Shown here one piece after another: positions 43,058-55,858 of a DNA stretch of 64,000 nucleotides (its first letter is position 1; each line of letters starts with the position of its first letter). This stretch comes from Stereum hirsutum FP-91666 SS1 (Eukaryota; Basidiomycota; Agaricomycetes; Russulales; Stereaceae). The translations under genes and the position numbers were made by a program. Below the pieces are notes generated by a model. That model was not told the DNA's origin. It made no database searches and saw only the letters and a program-made list of their open reading frames with translations. Where the stretch lies: contig NW_006763157.1 in NCBI RefSeq assembly GCF_000264905.1, forward strand, positions 1 to 64,000. The letters are read 5' to 3'.

Positions 43058-43727
43058 TTCGTGAGGAATCGATGTCGCTGCGGTCGGGTAACAATAGTAA
43101 GTGGCAATGTCCAACATGGGGGAGGGAAATACGCACGCGAGTCTGAGATGCAGCGGAAGGGAGAATGGTTCGATGCAAAAGGCGCGAGAGCAAGCCTGGA
43201 AGTGTTGCGCTGAGGATTTGTATGAAAGGACAACGTCCAGCAACGTGCCGTCTCAAACCGTGAACAATGGACGTCACACTGTCACGGTGCCATTGACACT
43301 CGGAGTCAGCGAGCCGAGTGCTTGGCCCTAAAGGGCGACCCAATCTGGTAGGAAACGTTTCAGGTTAGACGCCTTCGACTAATCGGGATATGAAAGAGAA
43401 GCTCACCGTTGAAAAGTAACGGGACAACTAGGAGCAACTTGTAGAGCGTGTCGAGGGAGACGGAGAAAACTTTCGCAGAGCCACATTGTCTTGATGGGGA
43501 AGGGTTGACTGGGTGGTCATACAAGACACGGGGCGGCATTGAGTGCAATAATGTGCAAGAGGCATGCAATTGAAGACACGCTCGACGGCGAAGTCCAATG
43601 TACAATCAAGAAAACTAGAAAAGCTGGATCTTATAAAATACAACAAACACCGTGTGGACAAATAATTCGACGAAAATGAGGAGAAAGAATATGGTGGTTC
43701 ACAGACAACAAAAAAGAAAAAACATGA
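43058..43727. other. Intergenic, nothing seen
   Basis: Upstream of the CxCG gene and downstream of the nucleoporin stop (both minus strand); no gene. Confidence 0.5.
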
Positions 43728-46700
43728 TCATGGATGCCCAGTCCGATTACGCTGCAACTGTACTGGCGGTTTTGGTCCCCCAGCCGGCGCACCTGCATTT
43801 CCACCCGCATTCTGAGCTGCGCCACCCTCCGCGGGTTTCAATCGCTTGGCGAGCGAGTTGCCACTAGCAGCTTCATTTTCTTCCCTGGCGCGCTTGGCTG
43901 CAGCACCAGTGATAGAGAGACCGGCATTGGCAGCAGCAGCAGCATTGACGGCGGCTGCAGGATTGGCGGTACCACGGATGCTCATACCACCACGCCCTCT
44001 TCCAAGGCCGACATTCGAAGGACCAGCAGCAGGCACGGACGGTCGCCGGGGGAGACTAGTACCACGACCAGCCAGTCCACCACGAGCGCCTCCCCTGGTT
44101 ACTGGAGCGGTCGGAGCCTGTGTAGTGGTGGGAGTCGTGGAAGTGGTGGAAACGGGAGCGGAGGGAGCAGCGGGAGCAGGGGTCGCATTGGAAGTGGTAG
44201 GCGGGTTGGAGGCAGCGACTGGGGTTTCGTCTTCGGGAACAAGCCCAGCCTTCTTCCACGCATCGATCTGCGCCTCCAACTGCTTGATCTTCGTCTGGAC
44301 GCGCACGAGCAGCCCGTCCTTGACCTTCATCTTTGCCTGAATTTCCATCCGTCCTGCCTCCTGGGCTTTGGCGATCCGTTCGTCCACCGTGGCCATGATC
44401 TCTTTCTCCCGCTTGGCGACGGCCTCCTTCACAGCAGACTCCGTATCGGGGGGGACGGCGGCAGAAGCAGTGGACTCTTCCTTGACCTTGGCCTCTACTG
44501 CTGAGACGGCAGCCTTTAACTCGGCTTCGTATTGAGTCTTCAGACGCGCTTCGAGGGCCTGGAGTTCTTCGGCATGCTTTTTGATGATCTCCTCCGAGCC
44601 GGTGCCTGAGGCAGCCTCGGTCGCTTTGTCGACGGCAGCTTTGAGGGCTGCAGCTTGCTCATCAACGAGTTTCTGACGGGCTTTATTGGAGTCCTCAATG
44701 CGAGCCTTGAATTTATCCTGCATCATCTTGTCAGCGTGAAGCGTCGAAGACAAAACGTGGTAAGCACTCACGTTAGACATCTTGAAGCCGCGGACTTCTT
44801 CCAGAAGCCTCTTTGTCTCGGCCTGAGGATATCATCAGTTAGTATAACAGTCTTGGAACGTAGCAAGCACGAAGGACACTGACCTCGGCCTTCGCAATGG
44901 CCTCGGCGTGACTCTTCACAAGAGCGGCCTTTTCAGCCTCCCATTGAGCGTTGTCCTTCGACGCAGGCGCAGATGAGAGAGCCGCCATCTCCGTCTTCAG
45001 ACGATCGCGCTCGGTGGTCAAAGAAGTCTAAGGTCGCCATCAGAACTGACGATGAGAAGGGTGCATAACGAGAAACTCACAATCTGAGCCTGGAGTGCAG
45101 TGACGTTGGCAGCAGGCTGCGCGTTGGTCTGCTTAGCCTTCTCCTCAGCGAGCTGTCTATCCACGGTAGCCTTCTCCATACGCAGCCTGGCAAGTTCTGT
45201 CCTGAGCTGTTGAGAACCTGCGTCTTGAGCAGGGGTGGCATTCTTCTGCGCCTCGAGCCGAACATTGAGAGCCTTCAATTGCTCGCGCGCCGCAGATAAG
45301 TCCCTGTTCAGCTGGGCTTTCTCGCCATTCACTTGACCCATGCGTTGCCTGAACTGCGCGAGAGCATCCTTGTGAGATTTCAAGTTTTTCTCCAGAGCTT
45401 CGAGCTAAGGAGAATACTGTCAGCTAGAGAATCGTGATGGTGTAAGACAAACGAACCCTCTCAGCCTTGGCGGCCTCATCGGCAGAGTCAGTCACAGACG
45501 CGGCAGCCTTCTCCGCCTTCAAGCGTTGGAGTTCGTCCTTGAGTGCTTGCATTTCCGCGGGATCGATACGGTCGTACTGTAGCAAGGTGAACAGTCAGCT
45601 TGACGAAGATATCACGGCGTCAAAGTCATGCCAACACGTACCTTAGTGAGGAGCTGAGCATTACGCTCCTGCCATTTCTTGTTCTCCTCCTCCAACTTCC
45701 GAACGTGAAGGTTACGAGCCTCCAGCTCTGCCTTCGCCACACGAGCCTGCTCGCGGAGAGGTTCGAGCTCCGCTGTCATGGTCCTGACCTTGATGTCAAG
45801 CTGCCTGACGCGCTTCGAGTGTGCCTCAGATTCAGCACGGAGAGTGGCGTTACTCTCGCGAAGGATCGTGAGCTGGTTGATCTTCTCAACGAGCTCGGCG
45901 TGCTGAGCATCGGTGGCAGCGGCGGCGACAGCACGTTCGCGCTCCTGAAGATTAAATATGAAGAATTAGTGAGTCTCTTGAAATTACGAACAAACTAGAA
46001 CGTACCTCAGACAACGTCGTCCTCGTATCATCCAGGTCCTGTGTCAACCGCGCAATCTGGCTCTTCAACCTCGTGTTCTCCTGCTTGCTCAGCTCCAGCT
46101 GCATATCCACGATCTCCTTCTCCCTGCGTAGGTAAGCGATAACCCTGTGTAACTCGGAATCGCCAGCGTCGACGTTCTCGGCGGAGGCGGAGGCTGGATC
46201 GGTGGCAGCGGTCTCGCGGATGCGAGCGGCTTGTGAGCTGACGGAGTCGAGGTGTTCGTGGAGAACCTTGTTCTGTTCGGTGAGTTCCTTGGCACTGTAT
46301 ATGGGGTTGGAAAGGAAACGTTAAGATGGCGTGGATGACACAACCTAGGACTAAAACACGCACCGTGCACTAAGATCAGCAATCTCCTTGTCCAAAGCCT
46401 CCCTCTGCTGCGTCCAGCTCGCCTCCGACGCCGTCAGCTTCGCCGCCGCCGTCTCAGCCGCGGCCGCATTCTGCCTCGACGACGTCTGTAGCTGATTCAA
46501 TTGCGCCCTGAGTTGCTCGATGGTCTGTATGGATTCCGCATGGGCGATGACCTCGCGGCTGTACCGCTCCTCAGCAGCCTATATAACAGCATCGTCAGAA
46601 TGTCGCGCAGGGATGGACAGAAATGGGAAAATAAGTTACGGACCTTAGCGCGCTCCTCCTGCTCCCGGATCTCCGAGTCCCTCGAAGATCTGTCCTCCGC

Positions 46701-49700
46701 GATGTGCTTCTCCGAAGAGGTCAAGTCCACAATCGTATCCTCCAACGTCTTCTTGTCGTCCCTCCATGCTTCCCTCTCCTCGTCAGCCACACGTTTCGCA
46801 TCCGCCAACATCTTCTTCGATTCCTCAAGCTGCTGCTTGACAGCCTCGAGATTCGCCTGGAGGGCGGCGTATTCGCTCTACAAATATCACGAAGATGAGA
46901 TAAATGATTCGAAGTATGGAGATAGACCGAAACGGGTGATGGACGTACTGCCTGCTTGGCCAAGGCGGCTTCGGTGCTGGCTTTGTACTCGTCGTGCGTC
47001 GAGCTCAACGAAGCCAGAGCCGCCTCGCTCGCCTGACTGATCTCCTGGAACTGCGCCACATGCTTTCTCGCGTTCTCGAGATCCACCTCCACAAGCTTCA
47101 GCTGAGCGCTAAACACCCAAATTCGAATGCAAGGATCATCAGAACCTCCATCCGATCAATCGAAAAGATGAGCATGGAGAAACGCACCGAAGATCAGCGA
47201 CCTCAGTCTCAAGCTGCTGTTCCTTCGTCGTCCCATCGTCCATCTCAGCCTGATGTCCAACCCCATCCACAGCCATAGCCGACGAAGACGCAATGGGCCC
47301 TCTGCGCTCATAAACTGCTAACTTCTCCTCGTTGCCTTGCAGCTGCCGAGAAAGGTCGGAAACCTTCTCTTCGAGGTGAGTCTTACTCGTTTCTGCGCGT
47401 GCGAGGGATTCGCGAGTGGTAGAAAGTTCCTGGGTCTGTTGTATGAGAAGGGGCATGGGTCAGGATAGGAATATGCATGAAGTTAGATGGCGACGGACCT
47501 GTTTGTCCAAGCGCGATTGGAGTTCCTTGGCCTCGAGCTCCCTCTGCAGGGTGAGCCTCTGGACAGAGTCCCTTTCGAGACTGAGCTGGTTACGAATGTC
47601 CAAGCTACACAAGCAGATAACGAACACGTAAGTTGACTTGAACTGCCAGAGGTGAGAGAAGAGACGTACGTCTGGCCCTCAAGCATTTGAATCTGGTTTT
47701 CCAACCTCTTCCTATCGTTCTCGCCTGATCGCTCGAGGTCGTTATGCATCTTCTGCACGTTCGACATCAGATCCGACAGATGAGACCTCTCGACCGACAG
47801 TGCCCTGTTCTCCTCAACCAGGCGGCTCTGGATGCTCTGCATAAACCAGCCACAAAAATCCCAAGTATGTCAGTCTCGGCTCAACCGTAGAGAGAAAAAA
47901 AATAGAGCAAGGCGAAAAGGCTTACATCCCAAATTCCCTTCTCCGCTCTCAAATTCGCACATTCGTTCCTCATGATCTCCATCTTACCCTCCAGGACGGA
48001 AAGCTCCTCTGTTGCTCTGGCAAACTCCACATCCGTGCGGGTCCACTTATCGCAAACGATATCATACCGTTTACGAAGCTCGTCCATATCGCGGGCTTGA
48101 ACGCTGTACTGCTCTTTCATCATTTGGTGCCGCTCTGAGATGAAACCATAATATCGAGCGCCGTGGTTCAGTTACATGCGCCGGGAAAGCAGGAAAGCGG
48201 AAGTGAGAAACGTACCGTTCATGTGTTCGATCCTTGCATTTGCTTTGGCCAACGCTCCGCTCAACTGACCGTTCTCCCTCTGGACTCTCACAAGCTCCTC
48301 CCTCACCCTTCCCCCATCAACGTCCATCTCCGTCCTATACGCCTCAAACTCGTTCTGCACCTCCACCAGCTGACTCTTCAACCCCTCTGGCTCCTCTCCT
48401 GCCCCAACTCCGTTTTGCTCGACCGTACTCGCACCGTTCGACTCGCCACCACCGACAGCGGACGGACCACCCTCCTTCTTCATTCTCTCCAACATAGCCC
48501 TCAACGTATCCTTCTCCTTGATAGCAACTTCTTTCGCGGCCTTCTCCCTGTCTATAGTCTCCTGCATCGCCATCATCGCCTTCGCAGCCTCCTGAATCGC
48601 ATCTTCACTCTTCCTGGCCTCGACCTGCCACTGGTTCCTGAACTCCTCCTTCCACTCCTTTTCTTCAGATTCCATCTTCGCCCCGAGCTCACGCACGATA
48701 CGCAGCAGTTTCTGGTTCTGAATTTGCATCCCGGGGAGCGTGGTGAACAGAACTAGATTATTCGTGATCACATCTTCGATATTATCCGACTGAGCGCCAC
48801 TTTCACCGTCAATCATCTCCGTGTCCTCCTCATCGGGCAGCTCGGGATGGTCGAGTCTCTCCTTCTGGCGCAAGAGATACCGAACTTGGCGTCCGAGGTC
48901 GTCCGCCTGCTTGACAAGCATGTTGTTCTCCTTGAGGATCGAATTGAGCTTCTTCGTGGCGTCGAGCGCGGCTTTGGCGTGGGCGTCGCGGGCCTCGAGA
49001 GCGGCGGAGAGTTCGGATGAGATGTGGTGCGATTCTGAGATCAGGCGGTCGTATTCCATGCGTTGTTCGGCGAGTACGGGGGCCTGGATGCCACACAAGT
49101 ACATGTCAGTCAAATAGTCCTCAAACACAGAGAACGGAGGGAGAAGGAGTAAACACTGACCCTCTCCTCAATCTGGTTCAACACCCCATTGAGCGCCTTC
49201 TCCATATTCTCATACTCCCTACACTTACGCGCATACGCATCCTGGAGTCTAACATGGTCCGCGTAGACCTCCGTAAACGTCTTCCCCGCCTTCTGCGCCC
49301 TGCTTGCCATCGCGATCGTCGGGCTCAGACCCATGATCGCCATCTCCGTCGCATCCGATATTCCACTCCTCATCGGCGTCGCAGGCGAACCCGGCGTCCC
49401 AAACACCGAGGCCATAGAAGGCGACACACCCAATCCCATGGCAGCCTCAGCGCTCGGAACGGGGTAGTCTCCGCGGTTGACACTCTCTAGCACCCGCTCG
49501 AACTCCTCCAACTTCACCTCGAGCTCCTCTGCCCTCTTGCGTTCGCGGTCCACCTCACGCAAGAGCTCGTCTTCCCGCCTCTCGGCCGTCCGCTGCACCG
49601 ATTCCCAATCACTCTCTATCCTCCTAACGACGCCCTTCGCTTCCTCCTCCCTCCTCTCCATAACAGCCACAAGCCTCTTCAGCCCCTCGACCTCCCTCCC

Positions 49701-50989
49701 AAACTCCTCTTCGCTCTCGACCTGTCTCCGCTTGTATTCCTCCTTCTCCCTCGACAGTCTGGCATTGTCGGCGCTCAGCTGAGCGTGCGAGCTGCGGAGA
49801 GAGGCGAGGCTGGATTGGACTGCGGTGTGTTCGGTTTGGAGGGTGGATAGTTGAGATTGGAGGGTCGTGAGTTGGGTGGAGGTGGAGGTGCGGTAGGCTG
49901 TGTGTGTGGATTGTTGGGTCGTAAGCGTGTTAGTGAGGCGTTCGCATTCGTCTTTGGCCAGTTGGAGTTGCTGGGTTAGAGAGTCGAGTTTGAACTACAT
50001 AGAGTTTGGAGTTAGTCAGGGTCAGGGTGGGGAAGAGGGAGGAGGGAGGAAGTACCCTAGTAGATGTTTCGGTGGAGCGGACTTCGCGGAGTTGGGATTC
50101 CAGTGACTGATATTCGTGCCGGGCTTGCTTGAGGTTTGCGCGGAGTGACGTGACTTCCTCTGTAAAATGGGAAAGCAACGCGTTCGTTCAGTCAGCAAAG
50201 GTAAGAAGACGGCCCGAGCTTAGAGTGAAGGCGTAGGAAGATGGAGGGGGAATCCCAATAAATCATATAACAAATATTGTTTTAAAAAAATAGAGAGAAG
50301 GGGCGTACCATCACGCATCGCGCTGTCCTCTTTCAGACGGTCGACGACACCAACCAGATCACGCTTCTCTCGCTCGGTGTCGTTGATCCTGTTTTTGAGG
50401 AGCTCAACCTCTGAGCTGGAGCTCGTCTGACTAGTGGTCACCATCATCAACTGTTTCCTCAGCTCAATCTTCTCGGAAGCTATAATAACGCCACATAAAT
50501 ACCCGTAAGTCCATGTACTGTGATGAGCATTATGACGGGACGTGAGTGAGACGCACCAAGCTCGTCGCGTTCCTGTTTGATCTGCTTCAATTCGTTCTGA
50601 ACTTTCTCGAGCTCCCTCTGGGACTCTACAGACATCGTCTCTCGGTCCTGAAAGATCTGGTCGAGCTCAACATCTTTCTTCTCGATCTCAGCATGGGCTT
50701 CCTCAAGCTCCCTCTGCGTCGCGTCGAACTCCGCCGCCTGTCCTAGCACGAGCTGGTACAAGGCCAAGACATCTTCTGCTGATGGTCTCGAGAAATCGAC
50801 ATCGGGTAGCGTAGAGCTGAGATATTCAATGTCGAGATCATCCGGTATTGGGACGGTAAAAGGTTTGTTGACGGAGGAACCAGGCTTCGTGCTGGAGACC
50901 TCGCTGCCGGCGTCGGTGTCCTGTGAGTTGTCGGGTGCGTTGGAAGCGGTGGTGCTGCCGCCAGCTTTTGTTCGACGTCTGGTCATCAT
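43728..50989 (-). CDS. Nucleoporin TPR/Mlp1-like, giant coiled-coil protein
   Basis: A minus-strand gene of about 20 exons with introns of roughly 50-70 nt. It starts at ATG 50987-50989 (MMTRRRTKAGG) and ends at 43728. Almost the whole protein is heptad-rich coiled coil (for example LEEAHAEIEKKDVELDQIF, then ERKRAEELEVKLEEF, and LAEEKAKQ). The C-terminal 250 residues are Pro/Thr/Ala-rich, with GRGRGGMSIRG and a KRAREEN...AKRLKP basic patch. This architecture, long coiled coil and a disordered basic tail, is that of the basket nucleoporin TPR/Mlp1/Mlp2 on the nuclear side of the pore. Exon boundaries were not all resolved. Confidence 0.85.
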
Positions 50990-51719
50990 GGTGAATGACG
51001 AGCGACGGCTGAGAGGGGCTGTCGACGTCGTCGGTGACGGTGTGGATGGTGGAGAAACGAGAGATGTTGAGCGTCAACACGGTAGCGCTTAGGCCAGGCG
51101 TGTCTGTCACGTGAATGATTGCGTAATCACAATGGGCGTGTTGACTCCGCTTGGACTCCGCCACAAAAACTGTCCTCAGCATCCTCTTCATGGGTTTTCT
51201 TGAACTGCTTATTTTACTGGATAATGTCTTTGGCGTATTATGCCGACCTGCGCATACTCCAGCACAAACTAGATGCAGATCTTTGCAGAGGATAACATGT
51301 CGTTTTCCTTATGCCTTCAAGTTTGCCACCACCGCAGTGGCTTTCGAGAGGCTGCCAAATCGGCCCCTGAGAAAAAGACAGAGCAATTTCGACTCGAAAT
51401 AGTACTTCGAGAGGTCATTATTCATTAGTGATCACAATTGTATCTGGGCCTAGCGCAGCTTGAGACGATCTAGGCTTGACACATTGGCACGCATCCTACG
51501 GACGACAGACACGCGTTGTGTTCTTTATGTCCCTTTCAGGAATAGTTTCACATGCCCGTGGTTATCGATCATCATTGTCTCTTTCTGTACAAAGCTGGTC
51601 TGTGTTGTGTAATATAAAGCTCTACTGACACACCCTTTTTTTTCTTCCTCCACTCTACAGTCTTTCGCTTCGAATCACCTCCTGCCCCAGGTCTCGCGAC
51701 GCCCCGAGCCACCGCCACG
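50990..51719. other. Intergenic between divergent genes
   Basis: Shared upstream region of the nucleoporin and the second CxCG gene. A T/C-rich tract at 51637-51652 lies just before the latter, as is common in fungal promoters. Confidence 0.5.
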
Positions 51720-52787
51720 ATGAATAACGCCACCCCACCAGCTCCTTCCAAGCCCAAACCTCAGCCTCCTCATCTCTGCCTCTGCGGCCTTCCCGCCTCC
51801 CTAGAGCACTCCAACATCTTCTGTTCCTCCGCCTGTGCCCTCTCTGACACAATGAACACTCTTTCCGCCCGTAAACCCTCGCACTATCGCAGTCAGTCGT
51901 TGAAGGACGATTCAGAAGCGAGGAAAGTGTTCAAGAACTTTCCGTTTTTGATGGATGGGTTTACGCCCAAGACGCGGAGGACTCATACTGGGGCGAGAGT
52001 TGATCGTCCTAGCGAGTTGTGCTCGGATGTGAATTTGACGGAGACCGATGCTAGAACACGAATGACACAGAGCCTGGAGGCGGATGCGCCACCCGCTGTT
52101 GGTCGAGATAAAGAGCCGTCGTATAACGGGCGAACAAACGTGAGGGGATCTCAAGTCGCTTCGGATGGTATTTTGTCCGAATTCACGCCCGAAGGAAACG
52201 ATGCGGTCCTAGCTCCGGTCGAAGAGCATGGGACGTCTGACTTGAAACGCGACAAATCCAGTGTCGACGAGGCTCGCGCAAAGCTCGATCACCTTCGAAA
52301 TATCCTCTGCCCAGGGCTCAGTATCCCAGCCCATCCGGGTAGACACCTCGGTATCCCCTCACCGATCCCTGAGACATCTGAATTTTCCCCAACTGTGAGC
52401 GTGACCGACAACACCGAACTCAACGCCGCCGCAGACTGTTTGGTCTCGGATCGTGTCAACGGCTCTGGTCGAATGCACTCGCACTCCATCGCGAGACTTC
52501 GTATACCCACAACTTCTCAGGCGACCGTTAACCACCAACCTTCCAACCACCCTCGCTTATCCGCTGGCCTCCGACGCTCACGCTCTTTCGCAGGCTATAA
52601 CACTTCTCAGGCTTCTCGGGCATCAGATCTAACTATGTTGACTCCTCTCACTAGAGCCCGAAACGAGCAAGAGTTCCATGATACGCTCTGGGCTTACGTG
52701 GCGGAGATTAGGGAAGGATTCAAGTTGGAGGATATGGTTAATGATAAGCGGATCTGGGGGAGTGTCAGTGACGACGAGGACGAATGA
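51720..52787 (+). CDS. CxCG-motif basidiomycete protein (copy B)
   Basis: A single exon of 355 codons. N-terminal motif LCLCGLPAS, then FCSSACALSDTMNTL and PSHYRSQSLK, matching copy A at 42047-43057; C-terminus LRRSRSFAGY, FHDTLWAYVAEIREGF and acidic end SDDEDE. The middle is low-complexity. Likely a zinc-binding adaptor of unknown role; conserved motif inferred only from the two copies here. Confidence 0.75.
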   Translation: MNNATPPAPSKPKPQPPHLCLCGLPASLEHSNIFCSSACALSDTMNTLSARKPSHYRSQSLKDDSEARKVFKNFPFLMDGFTPKTRRTHTGARVDRPSELCSDVNLTETDARTRMTQSLEADAPPAVGRDKEPSYNGRTNVRGSQVASDGILSEFTPEGNDAVLAPVEEHGTSDLKRDKSSVDEARAKLDHLRNILCPGLSIPAHPGRHLGIPSPIPETSEFSPTVSVTDNTELNAAADCLVSDRVNGSGRMHSHSIARLRIPTTSQATVNHQPSNHPRLSAGLRRSRSFAGYNTSQASRASDLTMLTPLTRARNEQEFHDTLWAYVAEIREGFKLEDMVNDKRIWGSVSDDEDE

Positions 52788-53670
52788 GACCCTGTCATTG
52801 AGACGTGACTCTCCATCTAATCTGGACGCGAGTGCGCTGGTGTAGGGGAGCAGTCCTGGGAGACGTTGAGTTGTGGCATGTTTTCGTTAAGACAAGAAGC
52901 TGCGAGATGGTAAACAGCCTGAGGTACTTACTGCATTCAAGTTACGAGATTACGAGTCGGCCCATAGTTCATCAGTTTAATTCACTAGATATTCTTTTAT
53001 TTCTTGCTCTGATACTCTGATACTAACGCTTTCTGCTTACCATGCATCCGTGTCTCCTATATCCATTTCACATTTCTATATGTCATTAATTGTGTGGCCA
53101 CCAGAAAAGGATGAACGTACGCGCCACGTCTTCGGTAAACGGGAGGAAGCGCTCGGATCTGACTTGCGGGGTACGCCGCCGGCTGGTTGACATGCCCTTT
53201 CGCTACCGAACCATGACCACGACCACGCAATGACAATGAGTAGTATCCCCCGAGCCTTCATCCGACATGCTGTCGAAAGGAAAAGAAAAGGACGTCTCTT
53301 CGAGCGAGCACACCTTCAAATGCACTATTCCCGTCTCCTGAGCATCTTGCGATCTTCAGCTTGAACCTTTGCCTATGCTGCGGTCCCTCGATCTGAACTC
53401 CTTCAAGAATGTATGTATCTGCATCGCTGCTCTCATAGCCTACGGGACGCATGCGGGACGATATATCCCTGTGCGTCGGTGCGATAGGAAACAATGACGA
53501 CGGCCAACTAGGGCCAATTACGAGCATCTACCAGCACTTATCGCAACGGCTCCAAGTCCGCCTACGCCAACGGCCACACCGTCAGTGCCGGCCGTCGCTG
53601 TCCCTGTCTCGATCTTATCTCCATCGAATATTCTCCTCTGCAGGATCATTGGTTTCTTGCGGGAAATGGA
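52788..53670. other. Intergenic, nothing convincing
   Basis: Holds a weak minus-strand frame at 53258-53527 with no recognised domain. Confidence 0.4.
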
Positions 53671-53677
53671 TATAAAG
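53671..53677 (+). promoter_or_regulatory. TATA box of the second alcohol dehydrogenase
   Basis: TATAAAG 106 bp before the ATG at 53783. Confidence 0.5.
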
Positions 53678-53782
53678 CAGTAACTCTACAGACGATGTGT
53701 TCCCCTTTTCACTCTGCACTCTCTAGCTCCCTAGTCTTCTTTTGTTTGATATATATCGTCCTCAACCTCCGCCAAGTCAAAC

Positions 53783-55246
53783 ATGCCTTACCCTGATACT
53801 TTCGAAGGTTTCTCTGTCTATTCGCACGAGAAGTGGAGTGATTTCAAGAGGACGGAGGTACGTCCTGCGTTGCTTCCGACTTGGGAACAAGAGCGACGAA
53901 CTGACCTGGCGCTTTCTTCTATATAACAACATCTTATATCTCGCTTATATGCATCCTTTCCGATACTCTTAGCTCACACCAAAGACCTTTGGTGATAACG
54001 ATGTAGATATCGTTGTTGAGTGCTGTGGCGTCTGCGGAAGTGCGTATCTCTTTCTACTTCAGTAAGCTCGCCGCGAGCCTCATCCACATCTTCCACGCCG
54101 TCTCTACACCCTGCATCTACCCCAACTTGCCAACCAACCATCACTCATTCCTCACCTGCACAGGCGATCTCCACACTATCACCGGCGGCTGGGGCCAAAG
54201 AAAGCTCCCTCTCTGCGTCGGCCACGAAATCGTCGGCAAAGTCATCAAAACGGGTCCGAAAGTCACGCTCTGCAAAATCGGAGACCGCGTCGGAGTGGGA
54301 GCTCAGATCAGGGCGTGTCTGGAGTGCAAAATATGCAAGTCTGACAACGAGAACTATTGTCTGCACAAGAAATGTGAGTGCCTCCTTCGACCCTGGGTGT
54401 AGTTGTGTTGCTGAGTGCGCGATGGTGGCGACTAGTTACGTACGGCTCGGAGTACGAGGACGGGATCGTTTCGCAGGGTGGTTATGCGAGCCATGTTCGG
54501 GCACATGAATATTTCACGTTCCCGATCCCGGATGATATGGAGTCTGCCACGGTCGCACCTCTGATGTGCGCCGGCCTCACCGTCTTCAGTCCCATGTACC
54601 GCGCCAAAATCGGTCCAGGCATGAAGGTCGCCGTCCTCGGAATGTACGTCGTATCTTCTCCTCTGACTTACGCCTTGACGATCCGCTCATTCTCTAAATA
54701 ATAAATCACAGCGGCGGCCTTGGCCATCTCGGTCTCCAATTTGCCCGTGCTCTCGGCGCCGAAGTCTACGCCCTCTCCCACTCGCCCCACAAAAAAGAAG
54801 ACGCGCTAAAATGCGGTGCCCAACACTTCATCGTCACCTCCGAGCCCGACTGGCAAAAGCCCTGGGCGTTCACGTTCGACTTCATCCTCAACACCGCCGA
54901 CGTCACTCACACCTTCAACATGGTCGACTATATCTCCACACTCAACATTAACGGCGTCTTCCACAACGTCGGCCTTCCGGACGAGCCGCTCCCAGAGATG
55001 CGCGCGACGCATTTCTTGTTCAATGGCGCGAGCATTACGGGCAGTCATATTGGGAGTAGGCCTGAGGTGATCAAGATGCTGGAGGTGGCGAAGGAGCATG
55101 GGGTCAAGAGCTGGGTGGAGGAGGTGCAGGTGGGCGAGGAGGGGTGTAAGGAGGCCTTGGAGAGGTTGAAGAAGAATAACGTGCATTTTAGGTTCACGTT
55201 CGTTGGCTACGATAAAGCGTTTCCCAACCGAGTGACGGAGGCATAG
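53783..55246 (+). CDS. Zinc-dependent alcohol dehydrogenase, Adh6/cinnamyl-alcohol type (copy B)
   Basis: Same exon layout and phases as copy A: exon 1 MPYPDTFEGFSVYSHEKWSD, then VECCGVCG, GDLHTITGGW, GHEIVGKV, RACLECKICKSDNENYC (structural zinc), GGYASHVRAHEYFTFPIP, Rossmann GGLGHLGLQFARALGAEVY and C-terminal GYDKAFPNRVTEA. TAG at 55244-55246. Its first intron uses a normal GTACGT donor. Direct orientation relative to copy A, 13.5 kb apart. Confidence 0.92.
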
Positions 55247-55858
55247 GAGGCGAGGGAGGGCCGAGAGGTGGAGGTGCAGAAGACGTAGAGAGTGGGTGAT
55301 CGGAAGTCCTATAGAATTATGACAATGTACGCCTTGTATACCTCATTATGAGTTGCTTATCGGCCATGTATATGGTTACTGTTGAATCTTTGCAGTACTT
55401 GCACATGCTTCTGGTTATCTCGTGTGGCGTATGTGTGGCGTGTCCCCGCGCCACACCTGGAATATGGACATCGTCCCGTCTATGACCATCCAGGATACTT
55501 ATACCAAATACATATCTGTTCAAGGGGAATGGAAAGGTGCTATATTTTAAGCTCAAAAGTCGGGCCACCCTGGTTTGTCAATGGTGAGCGGTCAATAAAG
55601 TGAACGACGTGTTGAATGGCGCGCATTACCGCGCAACAATTTTTACAATCATTTGCGTTCGCGGTCCTTGATACTGAAAGCTTAACTTGTCGCAGGCTTT
55701 ATCAATGATGGCAAATTCCATTTCCTCCGTAAGTAATCATACACACTGCAGACCGCTCTATAACCGGAGTCAGAGGCTCTACGCCACCTCGGTACGTTTA
55801 GATCTCGGATCAAATCCCTCAACCTGGATACGCAAATAGACCGTAAGTTCAATATAAA
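55247..55858. other. Intergenic, nothing convincing
   Basis: Plus-strand stretches bounded by AG and GT near 55695-55840 resemble small exons but have no recognised product. Confidence 0.4.
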
